Source of the DNA: JANXUR01 sp038229415
Lineage (GTDB): Bacteria; Acidobacteriota; Terriglobia; Terriglobales; Acidobacteriaceae
Direction: 5' to 3'
Assembly: GCA_038229415.1 (NCBI GenBank)
Contig: JBBROM010000005.1
Location: forward strand, 124,001 to 188,000
Length of the DNA stretch: 64,000 bases
Below the pieces are notes generated by a model that did not search any database, had not been told where the DNA came from, and was given only the letters and a program-made list of their open reading frames with translations. The translations under genes and the position numbers were made by a program. This document shows, in pieces, positions 33,637 through 42,172 of this stretch (within the stretch, counting starts at the first letter, position 1; every line of letters begins with the position of its first letter).

Positions 33637-34824
33637 ATGCAAGAGCCGAACCCTCCGTCAGACACGAGCGCAGCGGCTCCCGCCAGTGCTTCCATGAAGG
33701 GAATGCTGCGCTATTTTTTGCGACTCGGCACCACTGGATTTGGCGGGCCGATTGCGCTGGCGGGTAATATGCAGCGCGACCTGGTGGAAGCACGAGGCTG
33801 GTTCTCTCGGACGGACTATCAGGAAGGGCTTGCGTTTGCGCAGCTTTCGCCGGGGCCGCTGGCGGCGCAACTGGCGATGTATTTGGGCTGGCTGCGTGGA
33901 GGCTGGCTAGGCGCGATGGGCGTGGGTGTATCGTTTGTGTTGCCGTCGTTTTTGATGGTGCTGGCGCTCTCCGCGCTGTACCTGCACTACGGTAGCCTGC
34001 CGTGGATTCAAAGCGCGTTCTATGGCATTGCACCGGCGGTGTCGGCGGTGATTGCACGCAGCGCGGTGAAGCTGGTAAAGACGACCACAGGCAAAGACAG
34101 GCTGCTGTGGGCTATTTTTGCGGTGCTGGCGATTAGCACTGTGTGGACGGAGTCCGAGGCGATTTGGCTCATTCTGCTGGGCGGCGTGATTACGCTGCTG
34201 GTGAAGGCTCCGCCGAAGTTTGGCGGCATGCCGAGCCGCGCGAATATGTTGGCGATCCCTGGCATGGAGTGGCTGGTCGTCGGCGCGCATGGCGCTGCGT
34301 CGGACAGCACACTGGTCACGGTGGGTACATTTTTTCTGAAGGCGGGCGCGTTTGTGTTTGGCAGCGGACTGGCGATTGTGCCGTTTCTGTACGCGGCGGT
34401 AAAGCAGTATCATTGGCTGACCGAGCAGCAGTTTGTGGACGCAGTGGCGGTGGCGATGATTACGCCGGGGCCAGTGGTAATCACGTCGGGCTTTATCGGC
34501 TACTTGGCAGCGGGGCCGGTGGGTGCGACGTTGGCAACGCTGGCAGTGTTTGCGCCGCCGTTGTTGATTGTTATCTTTGCGGCACCGTACTATCGGCGCT
34601 TTGCGAAAAATCCGCAGGTGAAGGCATTTGTGCAGGGCGTGACGGCTGCTGCCGTGGGGGCGATTGCAGGTGCAGCGTTCATTTTGTCGCGCAGAGCCAT
34701 TCTGGACGTGCCGACGGCTGTGATCGCGCTGGCAGTGTTTGCGCTGTTGATGTGGAAGAAGATTCCTGAGCCGCTGTTGATACTGGCGGCGGGGGTGGCG
34801 GGCATTACGCTGCGCGGCTTGTAG
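33637..34824 (+). CDS. chrA: chromate transporter (ChrA, long-chain form)
   Basis: CHR-family membrane transporter proposed to export chromate by proton antiport. 395 aa with about 10-12 transmembrane helices. Both CHR halves are visible: FLRLGTTGFGGPIALAGNMQRDLVEARGWFSRTDYQEGLAFAQLSPGPLAAQLAMYLG in the first and FLKAGAFVFGSGLAIVPFLYAAV...FVDAVAVAMITPGPVVITSGFIGYLAAG in the second. ATG 33637 has GGGAG 9 nt before it. No chrB regulator or other metal gene is adjacent; a terminator follows. The substrate may differ from chromate in a non-contaminated habitat. Confidence 0.92.
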   Translation: MQEPNPPSDTSAAAPASASMKGMLRYFLRLGTTGFGGPIALAGNMQRDLVEARGWFSRTDYQEGLAFAQLSPGPLAAQLAMYLGWLRGGWLGAMGVGVSFVLPSFLMVLALSALYLHYGSLPWIQSAFYGIAPAVSAVIARSAVKLVKTTTGKDRLLWAIFAVLAISTVWTESEAIWLILLGGVITLLVKAPPKFGGMPSRANMLAIPGMEWLVVGAHGAASDSTLVTVGTFFLKAGAFVFGSGLAIVPFLYAAVKQYHWLTEQQFVDAVAVAMITPGPVVITSGFIGYLAAGPVGATLATLAVFAPPLLIVIFAAPYYRRFAKNPQVKAFVQGVTAAAVGAIAGAAFILSRRAILDVPTAVIALAVFALLMWKKIPEPLLILAAGVAGITLRGL

Positions 34825-34852
34825 CGCGAGGGTCAGGCAGATGCGCAATAAG

Positions 34853-34880
34853 AAAGCCCGGAGGTGAGTCCGGGCCTTTT
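34853..34880 (+). terminator. rho-independent terminator after chrA
   Basis: Hairpin with arms AAAGCCCGGA and TCCGGGCCTTT followed by TTGTT. It lies between convergent chrA and the PDZ gene and probably serves both. Confidence 0.85.
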
Positions 34881-34894
34881 GTTCGCAAAGTTTT

Positions 34895-36208
34895 CTAGAT
34901 CATGTCGCCGTCGGAAAACTCAAAGTGAAAATTCTGCGGAGCCAGCTTCTGCATCTTCATCTGCCGGTGCAACTGGCGCATCTGTTTCTGCAACTCGCCG
35001 CGATGTGATTCCATTTCTTTCTGGGCTTTTTCCAGTTCGGGCTTGGCTTCCTCGATTTGCTTTGCGACGTCGGCTTCTGCGAGGGCTGCTGCTGCATCCT
35101 GCGATTGTTCAGCTTGCAGTTCGGCGGCAGCGGCAATGTCGTCCTTTTGCGCGTCGAGTTCCGCCATCGCCTTTTCTACTTCAGGGCGTTCCTGATCCAG
35201 CTCCGCTTGTCCGCGCAGCAGTTCGGCGTTGGCACGCTCGATCTCCGGGCCCACCATGGCGATCTCGGTTTCGACATCTTTCATGTCGGGCATTTCGATC
35301 TCCGGCAGTTCTATGTCAATGCTGGAGTCAATGTTGGAGAGTGCAGAGTCGGATAGTTCAGACACAAAGCCATCTGCGCCGCGCCTCCGCAGTTGGCCCG
35401 TTGGGTGGCTTGGCACCGCGAGTGAGAGTTTGACTTCATGCTTCTCGCGAATCACGCCGAGCGACACGGTGGCTCCACGCTTGGCGCGCAGACTGTTGAA
35501 CAGATCCGACATCTCGCGGACGGGATCCTTATCCACGGAGATGATTACGTCGCCAGCGCGCAGGCCCGCTTTCGCGGCAGGCGTATCTTTGCCGACGGAC
35601 GTGATCAGTGTGCCGCTGCTGCCGGACTTCACGCCAAAGTACTCGGCCAGCTGTGGGGTCATGTTGTCTATGCCGATGCCCACGCCGAGCGACGAGGTGT
35701 GCAGGCCCAGCTTCCAAACCGTAGGGGGTATGGGCGGAATGGGCGCTGTCATCCCGTCCGGTGTCTTTGCCTTCCAAGCCCATTTGTTGGGGCGTTCCCC
35801 GAGCTGCACGGTGATGTTCATCAACTGGCCGTCACGGCTAATGCCCAGGTTGACGCTGCGGCCCACCGGAGTTTCGCGGATGGTGCGGCGCAGCTGTTCA
35901 ACGCTTTCCATTTTGGCACCGTTGATGGTGAGAATTACGTCGTGTTCGCGCAGACCCGCTTTGCCAGCAGGTGCGTCCGCGTCCACGGTGGTGACCTCCA
36001 CGCCCGACTCTTCCTTGAGCTTGAGCGGACCGACGCGATCGGAAGTGACATCGCGGGGGTCAATACCGAGATACGAGCCGCCATCCTCGTTGAACGAATA
36101 AGAAAACACCTTCGATTCGCTGCCGGGTTGCTGCACCCGGAGCAAGTGGGCGGGCTGCGCCGCCGCGAATGGAACCAGAGCTAAAACCGATGCCAATGCC
36201 TTGTACAT
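34895..36208 (-). CDS. exported double-PDZ protein with C-terminal coiled coil
   Basis: A 437-aa envelope protein. Residues 1-17 are a signal peptide (ALVPFAAAQ). PDZ 1 (about 50-135: YLGID...AGKAGLREHDVILTINGAKMESVEQLRRTI) and PDZ 2 (about 165-265: LGVGIGIDNMTPQL...AAKAGLRAGDVIISVDKDPVREMSDL) are clear. No protease domain is present. Residues about 290-430 are acidic, rich in Glu/Ala/Gln and heptad-like (AELLRGQAELDQERPEVEKAMAELDAQK), predicting a long coiled coil. It is the last gene of the ECF sigma / anti-sigma / DUF4097 unit, which suggests a sensor or scaffold in the envelope response. Confidence 0.75.
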   Translation of the reverse strand: MYKALASVLALVPFAAAQPAHLLRVQQPGSESKVFSYSFNEDGGSYLGIDPRDVTSDRVGPLKLKEESGVEVTTVDADAPAGKAGLREHDVILTINGAKMESVEQLRRTIRETPVGRSVNLGISRDGQLMNITVQLGERPNKWAWKAKTPDGMTAPIPPIPPTVWKLGLHTSSLGVGIGIDNMTPQLAEYFGVKSGSSGTLITSVGKDTPAAKAGLRAGDVIISVDKDPVREMSDLFNSLRAKRGATVSLGVIREKHEVKLSLAVPSHPTGQLRRRGADGFVSELSDSALSNIDSSIDIELPEIEMPDMKDVETEIAMVGPEIERANAELLRGQAELDQERPEVEKAMAELDAQKDDIAAAAELQAEQSQDAAAALAEADVAKQIEEAKPELEKAQKEMESHRGELQKQMRQLHRQMKMQKLAPQNFHFEFSDGDMI

Positions 36209-36263
36209 GATCTAGACCTCCGAAGCGCGCTTTACCAAGCGCGCGGATGAACTTCTGGAACGA

Positions 36264-37475
36264 TTACTGATTTGCCTTGCGAATCTGAATGTTTCCGGAA
36301 CCCGTGACCAGCCGGATGACGGGCCCGCCTCCATTTAAGTTGCCTGACGCAGTGATTACGTGCGGCCCCCAGTTCTCGCCTTCGCTATGCACCAGAAACT
36401 CAGGGAAGTCGCTGATGATGTTGTATCCGGTGGCGAGTTCAATGCTGGCCTGCAAGCTGGCGCGCAACTGCGGGGAGAGATAGACAATGATGTCGCCGCC
36501 CCCGGTTTCAAGAGAACTGGCGGTTAGTCCACCACCACCGACGAACTCCGCAGTGATGCTGCCACTGCCGGTTTCGGCCTGAACACCGCTGCCCACCTTG
36601 CCCAGCACGAGGCTACCGCCGCCGGACAAGGCCTGTACTTTGCCATAGGCCGAGGTGAGCCGCAGGCTGCCGCCGCCAGTCTCCATATAGGCTTCACCGC
36701 GCACTTCACCCAGCTCGATGGCACCCCCGCCCGTTTCACAATGAACCGAGCCCTGGCTGCGGCGCACAATCACCGTGCCACCGCCGGTTTCCACGCGTAC
36801 CCAGGGGCCGCCGTTGTCCACCACCACCGGGCCGCCCTCGGTGGAAAGCTCGAGCTTCCCTTGCACGGTGCGAACCTGCACCATGCCGCCACCAGTCTCC
36901 AGGTGCGCGTCGCCCGCGATGGTGCCTACTTCGATTACGCCACCGCCGGTTGCCGCACGAACCGAAGCACCGATTCCGTCTAGCGAGATGGCGCCGCCGC
37001 CGCTTTCGGCGTCCACCCGTCCATCAATGGACTTCACGTCAATGCCGCCGCCCTCAGTGGTGAGATGAGCGAATGCCAAATGCTTGGGCACATGAATCAC
37101 AAACTCATCGGAGCAGTGCTTTTGCCGGAACTCCAGATCGCCGGTAAGATTGGCCACATCGCCACGGGTGAATGCGTTGATGTGGTAGGCGGCGAAGGCG
37201 CGGCGTGCGCCCTCTTCCCACGAGGTCAACACCTTGGTGCGTACGGTATAGGTGATGTTCGCTGGCGCGTCGCCGATCACGTGCACCGATCCCAGATCCA
37301 CGCGAACCATCAACGTTCGAGCTGCCGGAATCTCTCCGGTAATTTCACGCACCCAGCTGTTCTCCTCGCGATAGATACGCGTGTTCTGCTGCTGTGCCAA
37401 GGACAGTATGGGCATGGAGAGTCCGAGAAGGAGTCCGAGTGACAGTGCCGCGAATTTACCAATGCTTTGCTTCAA
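36264..37475 (-). CDS. exported DUF4097-like beta-helix protein
   Basis: A 403-aa exported protein. The best start is TTG 37475, with AAGGAG 10 nt upstream and an immediate signal peptide (core LSLGLLLGLSMPILSLAQ). Residues about 120-330 are a run of Gly-triplet turns (TGGG/EGGG/SGGG) spaced about 18-20 residues with short strands between them, typical of DUF4097/DUF2807 beta-helix proteins. Two Cys in the middle and a C-terminal strand region (VIRLVTGSGNIQIRKANQ) are seen. DUF4097 proteins are often found next to ECF sigma and anti-sigma genes, as here. Function is unknown; polymer or surface binding is a guess. Confidence 0.8.
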   Translation of the reverse strand: MKQSIGKFAALSLGLLLGLSMPILSLAQQQNTRIYREENSWVREITGEIPAARTLMVRVDLGSVHVIGDAPANITYTVRTKVLTSWEEGARRAFAAYHINAFTRGDVANLTGDLEFRQKHCSDEFVIHVPKHLAFAHLTTEGGGIDVKSIDGRVDAESGGGAISLDGIGASVRAATGGGVIEVGTIAGDAHLETGGGMVQVRTVQGKLELSTEGGPVVVDNGGPWVRVETGGGTVIVRRSQGSVHCETGGGAIELGEVRGEAYMETGGGSLRLTSAYGKVQALSGGGSLVLGKVGSGVQAETGSGSITAEFVGGGGLTASSLETGGGDIIVYLSPQLRASLQASIELATGYNIISDFPEFLVHSEGENWGPHVITASGNLNGGGPVIRLVTGSGNIQIRKANQ

Positions 37476-37585
37476 TGTGTTGCTGCTCCTTACTCCCGTT
37501 GGTGGACACGCTCCCCACCGCGCCACACCCTTGCCGATGAAATGACTACTTCAGGTCGTACGCTTGCGGGTGTGTAAAATCGTTA

Positions 37586-38527
37586 CTAATCAATCTCCGG
37601 AATCTGCGCCAGTACAGCCTTTGCTTGGGCGCGGATGGAGTCGCTCTTGTCCTTCTGCGCCAAGTGCTCGAACGCTGCACGCACGGTGGAATCCGCACGC
37701 ACTGGTTGCAAAAGTTCCATCGCGCGATTGCGTACCCCGGCATTGGAGTCGCTCAGCAGGGCGTCGAGCACTGCGTCGCGCACCCGCTGATCTTCCTTCA
37801 CCAGCGAGCCGAGTCCATCGAGAGCAGTCAGCTGCACGCCGGGATTGGTGTCATAGTGCAGCGAGTACATCAGCGACTGCCGCACGGTTTGATCGCTGGA
37901 AGACTGCACCAGCAGGCCGATGGAATCCTGCCGCACGCCCGGGTTGTAGTTGCTGTGTGCGGCGTAAAGCAGTAGTTGCTGAATGCGCGAGTCGTTCAGT
38001 GAGCCTTGCAGCTCTTCGCTCCGCACCGTGTCGTACTTGATCGTCACCTTGTTGGTGCCGGGGTCGGGCGTAACCGAACGAATGCCGGCGACCGACGCAT
38101 TGGCAGTTTCGGCTGCGGTCGCAGCATTGGTAGCGTTCAGCAAGTTGTTCGCCTGTCCGCGTGCCACCTTGTAGACCGAGCCACCGCCGACCGCGAATCC
38201 GAACAAGAAGATAGCCGCCACCAACGCTGGCTGGAGCTTGATGCGCTGCAGGGAATGGCCGAGGTCGAACGTGATGCGATGCAGCCAGTTGCCTTGTTCG
38301 GTGGTCTCGAGTGCTTCGTTCAGGCGCAGCCGCGCCGATGTCAGTAGATTCGCGTCCGGCTCGGCTACGGGCACGGACATCGCGGTGCGGAACTCCTGCA
38401 TCACTGTCAGCTCGCGCTCACACTCAGGGCAGCGACCGATGTGCTGCTCGAACTCGTAGCGGGCGTCGTCCGCCAGTTCGTCGTACACGTAAAGCGCCAG
38501 GTTGTCTTTGACCCAATCGCACTTCAT
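37586..38527 (-). CDS. membrane-anchored anti-sigma factor with HEAT-repeat domain
   Basis: A 313-aa regulator. Residues 1-45 form a zinc-finger anti-sigma domain with His29, Cys33 and Cys36 (HIGRCPEC). A transmembrane segment lies at about 99-117 (PALVAAIFLFGFAVGGGSVY). The outer part (about 130-313) contains HEAT-like helical repeats (RDAVLDALLSDSNAGVRNRAMELL, FEHLAQKDKSDSIRAQAKAVLAQI). It lies 22 nt downstream of the ECF sigma gene, so it is almost certainly the cognate anti-sigma. The exported HEAT domain may sense a protein signal, in contrast with better-known anti-sigmas. Confidence 0.86.
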   Translation of the reverse strand: MKCDWVKDNLALYVYDELADDARYEFEQHIGRCPECERELTVMQEFRTAMSVPVAEPDANLLTSARLRLNEALETTEQGNWLHRITFDLGHSLQRIKLQPALVAAIFLFGFAVGGGSVYKVARGQANNLLNATNAATAAETANASVAGIRSVTPDPGTNKVTIKYDTVRSEELQGSLNDSRIQQLLLYAAHSNYNPGVRQDSIGLLVQSSSDQTVRQSLMYSLHYDTNPGVQLTALDGLGSLVKEDQRVRDAVLDALLSDSNAGVRNRAMELLQPVRADSTVRAAFEHLAQKDKSDSIRAQAKAVLAQIPEID

Positions 38528-38549
38528 AATTCTGCTTCCTTCCCGCTCA

Positions 38550-39275
38550 TTACCGAATCGCTATCAGCTCTTTGCGCAACTTCTGGGTGGCGCGGAAGAG
38601 CGTATTCTTAGCCGTCTCTTCGCTAGTGTTCAAGATTTCGCCAACGGTGCGCAGCTTCAGCCCGTGGTAGTGCTTCAACTCAAAGACCATGCGTTCGCGT
38701 GGCGTCAGCTTGGTGAGAGCCTTGGAGATGTATCCGCCGACCTCACGCCGCAGCAAGTCGCGCTCCGGATTGGCGGCGGCGCGGTTATCGGAGACGCGAT
38801 CCAGCACACTGTGCTCGTTGCCTTCGCTATCGGTGACAACCGGAGCATCTTCTTTGCGCACGGCGCGCTTGCGCAGGTAGTCCAGGCACAAGTTCGTGGC
38901 GATGCGGTAGATCCAGGTGTAAAACGAGCACTCAAAGCGGAAGTTGCCCAGGCTCTTCCATGCTTTGAGGAAGGCGTCCTGATAAATGTCCTGTGCGTCG
39001 GCTTCCGATCCGGTGAAGTGCAGGGCTAGCCGCAGCACCGCCTGATCGTAGTGGCGCACCAGCTCTTCAAACGCCGCGCGGTCGCCGCGCTGCGCCTCGC
39101 GGATCAGAAACGTATCGTCTATGCGGCTAAGGCCTTGTGAGCCCACTCGTTGGCTACCCGCGTGGCTGCTGGAGCCACCATCTAGTCTAGGGGTGGTCGC
39201 CACTGTGGCTCCCGGCCTCCGCTGCGCGGAGTTCTCCCTGCCCCCTAATGGTAATGCGTACGCCTCGGCTGCCAT
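38550..39275 (-). CDS. ECF-family RNA polymerase sigma factor
   Basis: A 241-aa sigma factor with region 2 (FEELVRHYDQAVLRLALHFTGSEADAQDIYQDAFLKAWKSLGNF) and region 4 (LTPRERMVFELKHYHGLKLRTVGEILNTSEETAKNTLFRATQKLRKEL). An unusual hydrophilic N-terminal tail of about 50 residues precedes region 2; ATG 39275 is the first start in frame, and a later one would trim this tail. It heads the unit anti-sigma, DUF4097, PDZ. By ECF-family convention it should drive its own operon when released. The divergent gene at 39472 could also be a target, but no matching promoter pair could be shown. Confidence 0.92.
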   Translation of the reverse strand: MAAEAYALPLGGRENSAQRRPGATVATTPRLDGGSSSHAGSQRVGSQGLSRIDDTFLIREAQRGDRAAFEELVRHYDQAVLRLALHFTGSEADAQDIYQDAFLKAWKSLGNFRFECSFYTWIYRIATNLCLDYLRKRAVRKEDAPVVTDSEGNEHSVLDRVSDNRAAANPERDLLRREVGGYISKALTKLTPRERMVFELKHYHGLKLRTVGEILNTSEETAKNTLFRATQKLRKELIAIR

Positions 39276-39364
39276 AACCCGCCCTCAATCCATCCTCGTC
39301 AGGGAGGCTCTGAGGGCCGCCCTGCATTTGGTTGGACGTAGCGGGGGGCGGGGGGTTAGCGCCC

Positions 39365-39471
39365 CGTTGGGACGCGGATCGTGCTATACTGCGCGAGCGG
39401 GAATCCCCCTCCCCCGGAGCATAGCTCCATGGCTCCAGCACGACCGGCTCATCCGCCTTTGGAGGCACAAT
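39365..39471 (+). promoter_or_regulatory. duplicated leader, HAF gene 1
   Basis: This leader closely matches 40889-40982: CGTTGGGACGCGGAT, a TATACT box, GCGGGAATCCCCCTCCCC, a GGAGC...GCTCC hairpin, CAGCACGACC and CCTTTGGAGGCACA before the ATG. Copy 1 has about 12 extra nt within the hairpin. GGAGG at 39461-39465 is the ribosome site. Confidence 0.6.
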
Positions 39472-40560
39472 ATGCAGTTCCGTTCGTACGTCGGCAAGTT
39501 CCCGTCCGGCTCCCTCGCCCTGTTCATCACGGTGATGGCCACCTTGCTCTTCACGAACCGCCAGGCGCAGGCGCAACAGATCGTCAGTTTTGACCCAGTT
39601 AGCTCGATGGAAACCATTCCGACGGTGTTAAACGACAGCGGCTCTGTGGTTGGCTGGTATCTTGACACCGTCTCTCTATCCCACGCGTTCATTCGGGACT
39701 CTACCGGCACCATCACCTCGGTTGACTTTCCTGGGACGGACACCGAAACCTTTGGGTTCGGGATTAACAATGCAGGCACCATAACGGGCAACTATATTTC
39801 CGCCGCAGACAGCTTGTTCCATGGATTTGTCAGGGATTCCGCCGGCACCTTCACTGCATTCGATGCCGCCGCGACGGCATACACAACCCCGGCCAGCATT
39901 AACAGCAGCGGGCAGGTCGTTGGGACTGTTTTTACGCTCGGTAGCTTCTGCCGTTCGAAAAGCTCCACCTGCGCATTTGTTCGGGACGCGTCCGGCGTGA
40001 TTACGGTATTTTTGCCGACCAGCACGACGACGGCCGTCCGCAGCGCGACCGGCAACGACGCCGGGCAAATCACCGGTAGCTTCGGAGACTCCTTGCAAAC
40101 CGGAACTCACGGGTACTACCGCGGCCGGCTGGGAGCCATTACCCAGTTTGACGCGCCGGGCGCCGGAACGGGTACGTTCGGCGGCACCCTCCCCCTCGCG
40201 ATTAACAATAACGGAGTGATCGCCGGAGTATTCGGGGATGATGCGGGTGTATATCATGGCTTCACTCGCGACCTAAAGAACAACTACACCCAGATTGACT
40301 ATCCGGGAGCGCTTGATACCTGGGCGACCGGCGTGAATCTTACAGGAACTGTGACTGGATACTATATGACTGCTGACGAGGTGTATCACGGCTTCGTCCG
40401 TGACAAGTTGGGTAACTTCACCTCGTTCGACGATTCGCATGCAGGAACTTTGCACGGTGAAGGAACCACTGCGATGGCGATTAACCGATTCGGACAGATT
40501 ACCGGGTACTTCAAAGGCATCAATCACGAGTACCACGGCTTCTACCGCAAGGCGAAGTAG
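39472..40560 (+). CDS. secreted HAF-repeat protein (copy 1)
   Basis: A 362-aa exported protein built of HAF repeats, units of roughly 40-45 residues of the form INxxGxIxGxYxDxxxxxHGFxRDxxGxxTxFD. Signal peptide residues 1-34 (ending RQAQAQ). About seven units follow, probably a beta-propeller. ATG 39472 has GGAGG 7 nt upstream. A paralogue follows in tandem (40983) with a nearly identical leader, and a third lies at 48712-49752. HAF proteins are often predicted extracellular; a function is unknown. It is divergent from the ECF sigma operon. Confidence 0.85.
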   Translation: MQFRSYVGKFPSGSLALFITVMATLLFTNRQAQAQQIVSFDPVSSMETIPTVLNDSGSVVGWYLDTVSLSHAFIRDSTGTITSVDFPGTDTETFGFGINNAGTITGNYISAADSLFHGFVRDSAGTFTAFDAAATAYTTPASINSSGQVVGTVFTLGSFCRSKSSTCAFVRDASGVITVFLPTSTTTAVRSATGNDAGQITGSFGDSLQTGTHGYYRGRLGAITQFDAPGAGTGTFGGTLPLAINNNGVIAGVFGDDAGVYHGFTRDLKNNYTQIDYPGALDTWATGVNLTGTVTGYYMTADEVYHGFVRDKLGNFTSFDDSHAGTLHGEGTTAMAINRFGQITGYFKGINHEYHGFYRKAK

Positions 40561-40710
40561 GTTTTGCGACTTTTGTTGTCAGGCTCCGGGTGCGGGAATC
40601 CCTTCTCCCGGAGCTTTGCTCCCGGCCTCACCGGCCCGAAACGCCCAGGAGGCAGGGATACTTGTGCAACCCGAAGTAGCGTGTTTCGCGCCGAAGGCGC
40701 AGAATGAGCC

Positions 40711-40873
40711 AAGCCCGGTACGGAGCGAAGCGGAGTGCCGGGTAAGTTAGGTTTGCAAATGGAGTCCTGAAAGGACGACTGAGCTGAGCGTAGGTGCGAT
40801 TCAGCCGTCCCTTCGGGACTGGGATCGTGTGTTTGCGCCCACCCGGCACTCCGCTTCGCTCCGTACCGGGCTT
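40711..40873. repeat. palindromic element with perfect 33-nt inverted arms
   Basis: Arms at 40711-40743 and 40841-40873 are exact inverted copies (starting AAGCCCGGTACGGAGC, ending CGGAGTGCCGGGT). The 97-nt centre has smaller hairpins GTCCTGAAAGGAC and GTCCCTTCGGGAC. A second, partly deleted copy is at 48394-48545. Confidence 0.75.
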
Positions 40874-40888
40874 ACGCCGCGGCGTCCC

Positions 40889-40982
40889 GTTGGGACGCGG
40901 ATAGTGGTATGCTGCGGGAGCGGGAATCCCCCTCCCCGGAGCCACGGCTCCAGCACGACCCACTCGCCTTTGGAGGCACACT
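40889..40982 (+). promoter_or_regulatory. duplicated leader, HAF gene 2
   Basis: This is the second copy of the leader described at 39365-39471, with TATGCT in place of TATACT and a shorter GGAGCCACGGCTCC hairpin. It begins 15 nt after the palindromic element, with which it may share the CGTCCCGTTGGGACG hairpin. Confidence 0.6.
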
Positions 40983-42056
40983 ATGAAGTTTCGTTCGCAC
41001 GTCAGTAAGATTCCGTCCGGTGCCATCGCCCTGCTTGTTGCGGTGATGGCGATAGTGCTGTTCAGCTCAAGCCCGGCAAGGGCCGCGACTGGCAGGATCA
41101 CCAACTTCGATCCGCCTGGGTCTGTGAATTCCAGCCCGGCTGCCATAAACCTCGGAGGCGTCATCGTCGGCACATTCACCGATACTCAGAACCTGCGGCA
41201 CGGTTTCATGCGGGACGCAGCTGGTGTAATCACGGTGCTCGATGCTCCTGGAGCGGGCACGGCAGGTGGCCAAGGCACCTCCGCGTTTAGCATCAACGAC
41301 CTCGGGCAGATTGTTGGCCAGTTCACGGACTCTTTGAACTTCATTCATGGCTTTCTGTTGAACTCTCCCGGCGCATACACGACCATCGATGACCCCGACG
41401 CGCAGCAGACTCTCCCCTTTGGCATCAACAACGCCGGGCAAATTGCGGGGGTTCTGAGGAAGAACAAAGGCGCAACTTTTCCCGGCTTCGTGCGTGATGC
41501 TCTTGGCAACTTCACCCTCTTCGCGGGCGCCGGGACGTGCGGCACTAGCGTGGCTAACGCCTTCATCAATGCGGCGGGCCAAATCGCGGGCACCTGCATA
41601 TTTTCTGATGGCACATACCAGATATTCTTCCGCACCGTCGGGGGCGCGATCACGCCCCAAAGCGATCCCTTTGGCGGTACGCTGATTCTCGCGACTGCGA
41701 TCAGCGATAAGGGGCTCATCGTGGGCTACTACACAGCGGCGGATGGCGGTTTTCACGCTTTTTACCGGGATACCTTCGGCGGCATCTACAACGCAGACTA
41801 CCCCGGTTCAGTATCGAGCGTCGCGACCGGAATTAATGTAGGCGGCACGCTCACGGGCTATTACTTCGGTGTGGACGGGATCTTTCACGGATATACTCGC
41901 AGCTCCTCCGCTACCTTCGTCAGTTTCGACGATCCATCGGCGGGCACGCGCGAAAATCAGGGAACCTTTCCTTCCGCGATTAATGGTGCGGGCGGCCAAA
42001 TCACCGGAACCTACGATGGCCTCAAGCGCCAGTACCACGGGTTTATTCGGAAGTAA
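40983..42056 (+). CDS. secreted HAF-repeat protein (copy 2)
   Basis: A 357-aa paralogue of the protein encoded at 39472-40560. The N-terminus MKFRSHVSKIPSGAIALLV is clearly similar to MQFRSYVGKFPSGSLALFI, and the signal peptide ends PARAA. Repeats carry HGFMRD, HGFLLN, GFVRD, HAFYRD and HGYTRS variants, and both proteins end in a YHGFxRK motif. GGAGG lies before ATG 40983. A terminator hairpin at 42079 closes the tandem pair, which looks like a recent local duplication including the leader. Confidence 0.85.
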   Translation: MKFRSHVSKIPSGAIALLVAVMAIVLFSSSPARAATGRITNFDPPGSVNSSPAAINLGGVIVGTFTDTQNLRHGFMRDAAGVITVLDAPGAGTAGGQGTSAFSINDLGQIVGQFTDSLNFIHGFLLNSPGAYTTIDDPDAQQTLPFGINNAGQIAGVLRKNKGATFPGFVRDALGNFTLFAGAGTCGTSVANAFINAAGQIAGTCIFSDGTYQIFFRTVGGAITPQSDPFGGTLILATAISDKGLIVGYYTAADGGFHAFYRDTFGGIYNADYPGSVSSVATGINVGGTLTGYYFGVDGIFHGYTRSSSATFVSFDDPSAGTRENQGTFPSAINGAGGQITGTYDGLKRQYHGFIRK

Positions 42057-42078
42057 CGACGCGCACAAGTTACAGAAA

Positions 42079-42106
42079 AAAGCCGGAGGCGACTGCCTCC
42101 GGCTTT
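42079..42106 (+). terminator. terminator hairpin after HAF gene 2
   Basis: Arms AAAGCCGGAGGC and GCCTCCGGCTTT with loop GACT form a perfect 12-bp stem followed by CTGTTTG. It lies between convergent HAF copy 2 and rplI and could act on both. Confidence 0.8.
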
Positions 42107-42121
42107 CTGTTTGGGGTGCGC

Positions 42122-42142
42122 GGGCAGGTGCCTCACCTGCCC
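42122..42142. repeat. GGCAGGTG hairpin repeat
   Basis: Perfect palindrome with arms GGGCAGGTG/CACCTGCCC followed by CCCACA. It is the third copy of the hairpin seen at 2778-2798. Confidence 0.55.
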
Positions 42143-42172
42143 CCACATAAGTTAACTACTTCACCAGCGTAA

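Larger units (their letters stand above)
40561..40982. other. repeat-filled gap between the two HAF genes
   Basis: This 422-nt gap holds a CCGGAGC-rich remnant (40588-40627), the 33-nt-armed palindromic element (40711-40873) and the leader of the second HAF gene (40889-40982). I see no coding sequence in it. Confidence 0.6.

Noticed and set aside
36264..37475. DNA-level tandem repeats in the DUF4097 gene
   Set aside because: The Gly-triplet turns recur in the protein, but the DNA units differ too much to be a variable-number repeat; this is the normal fold.
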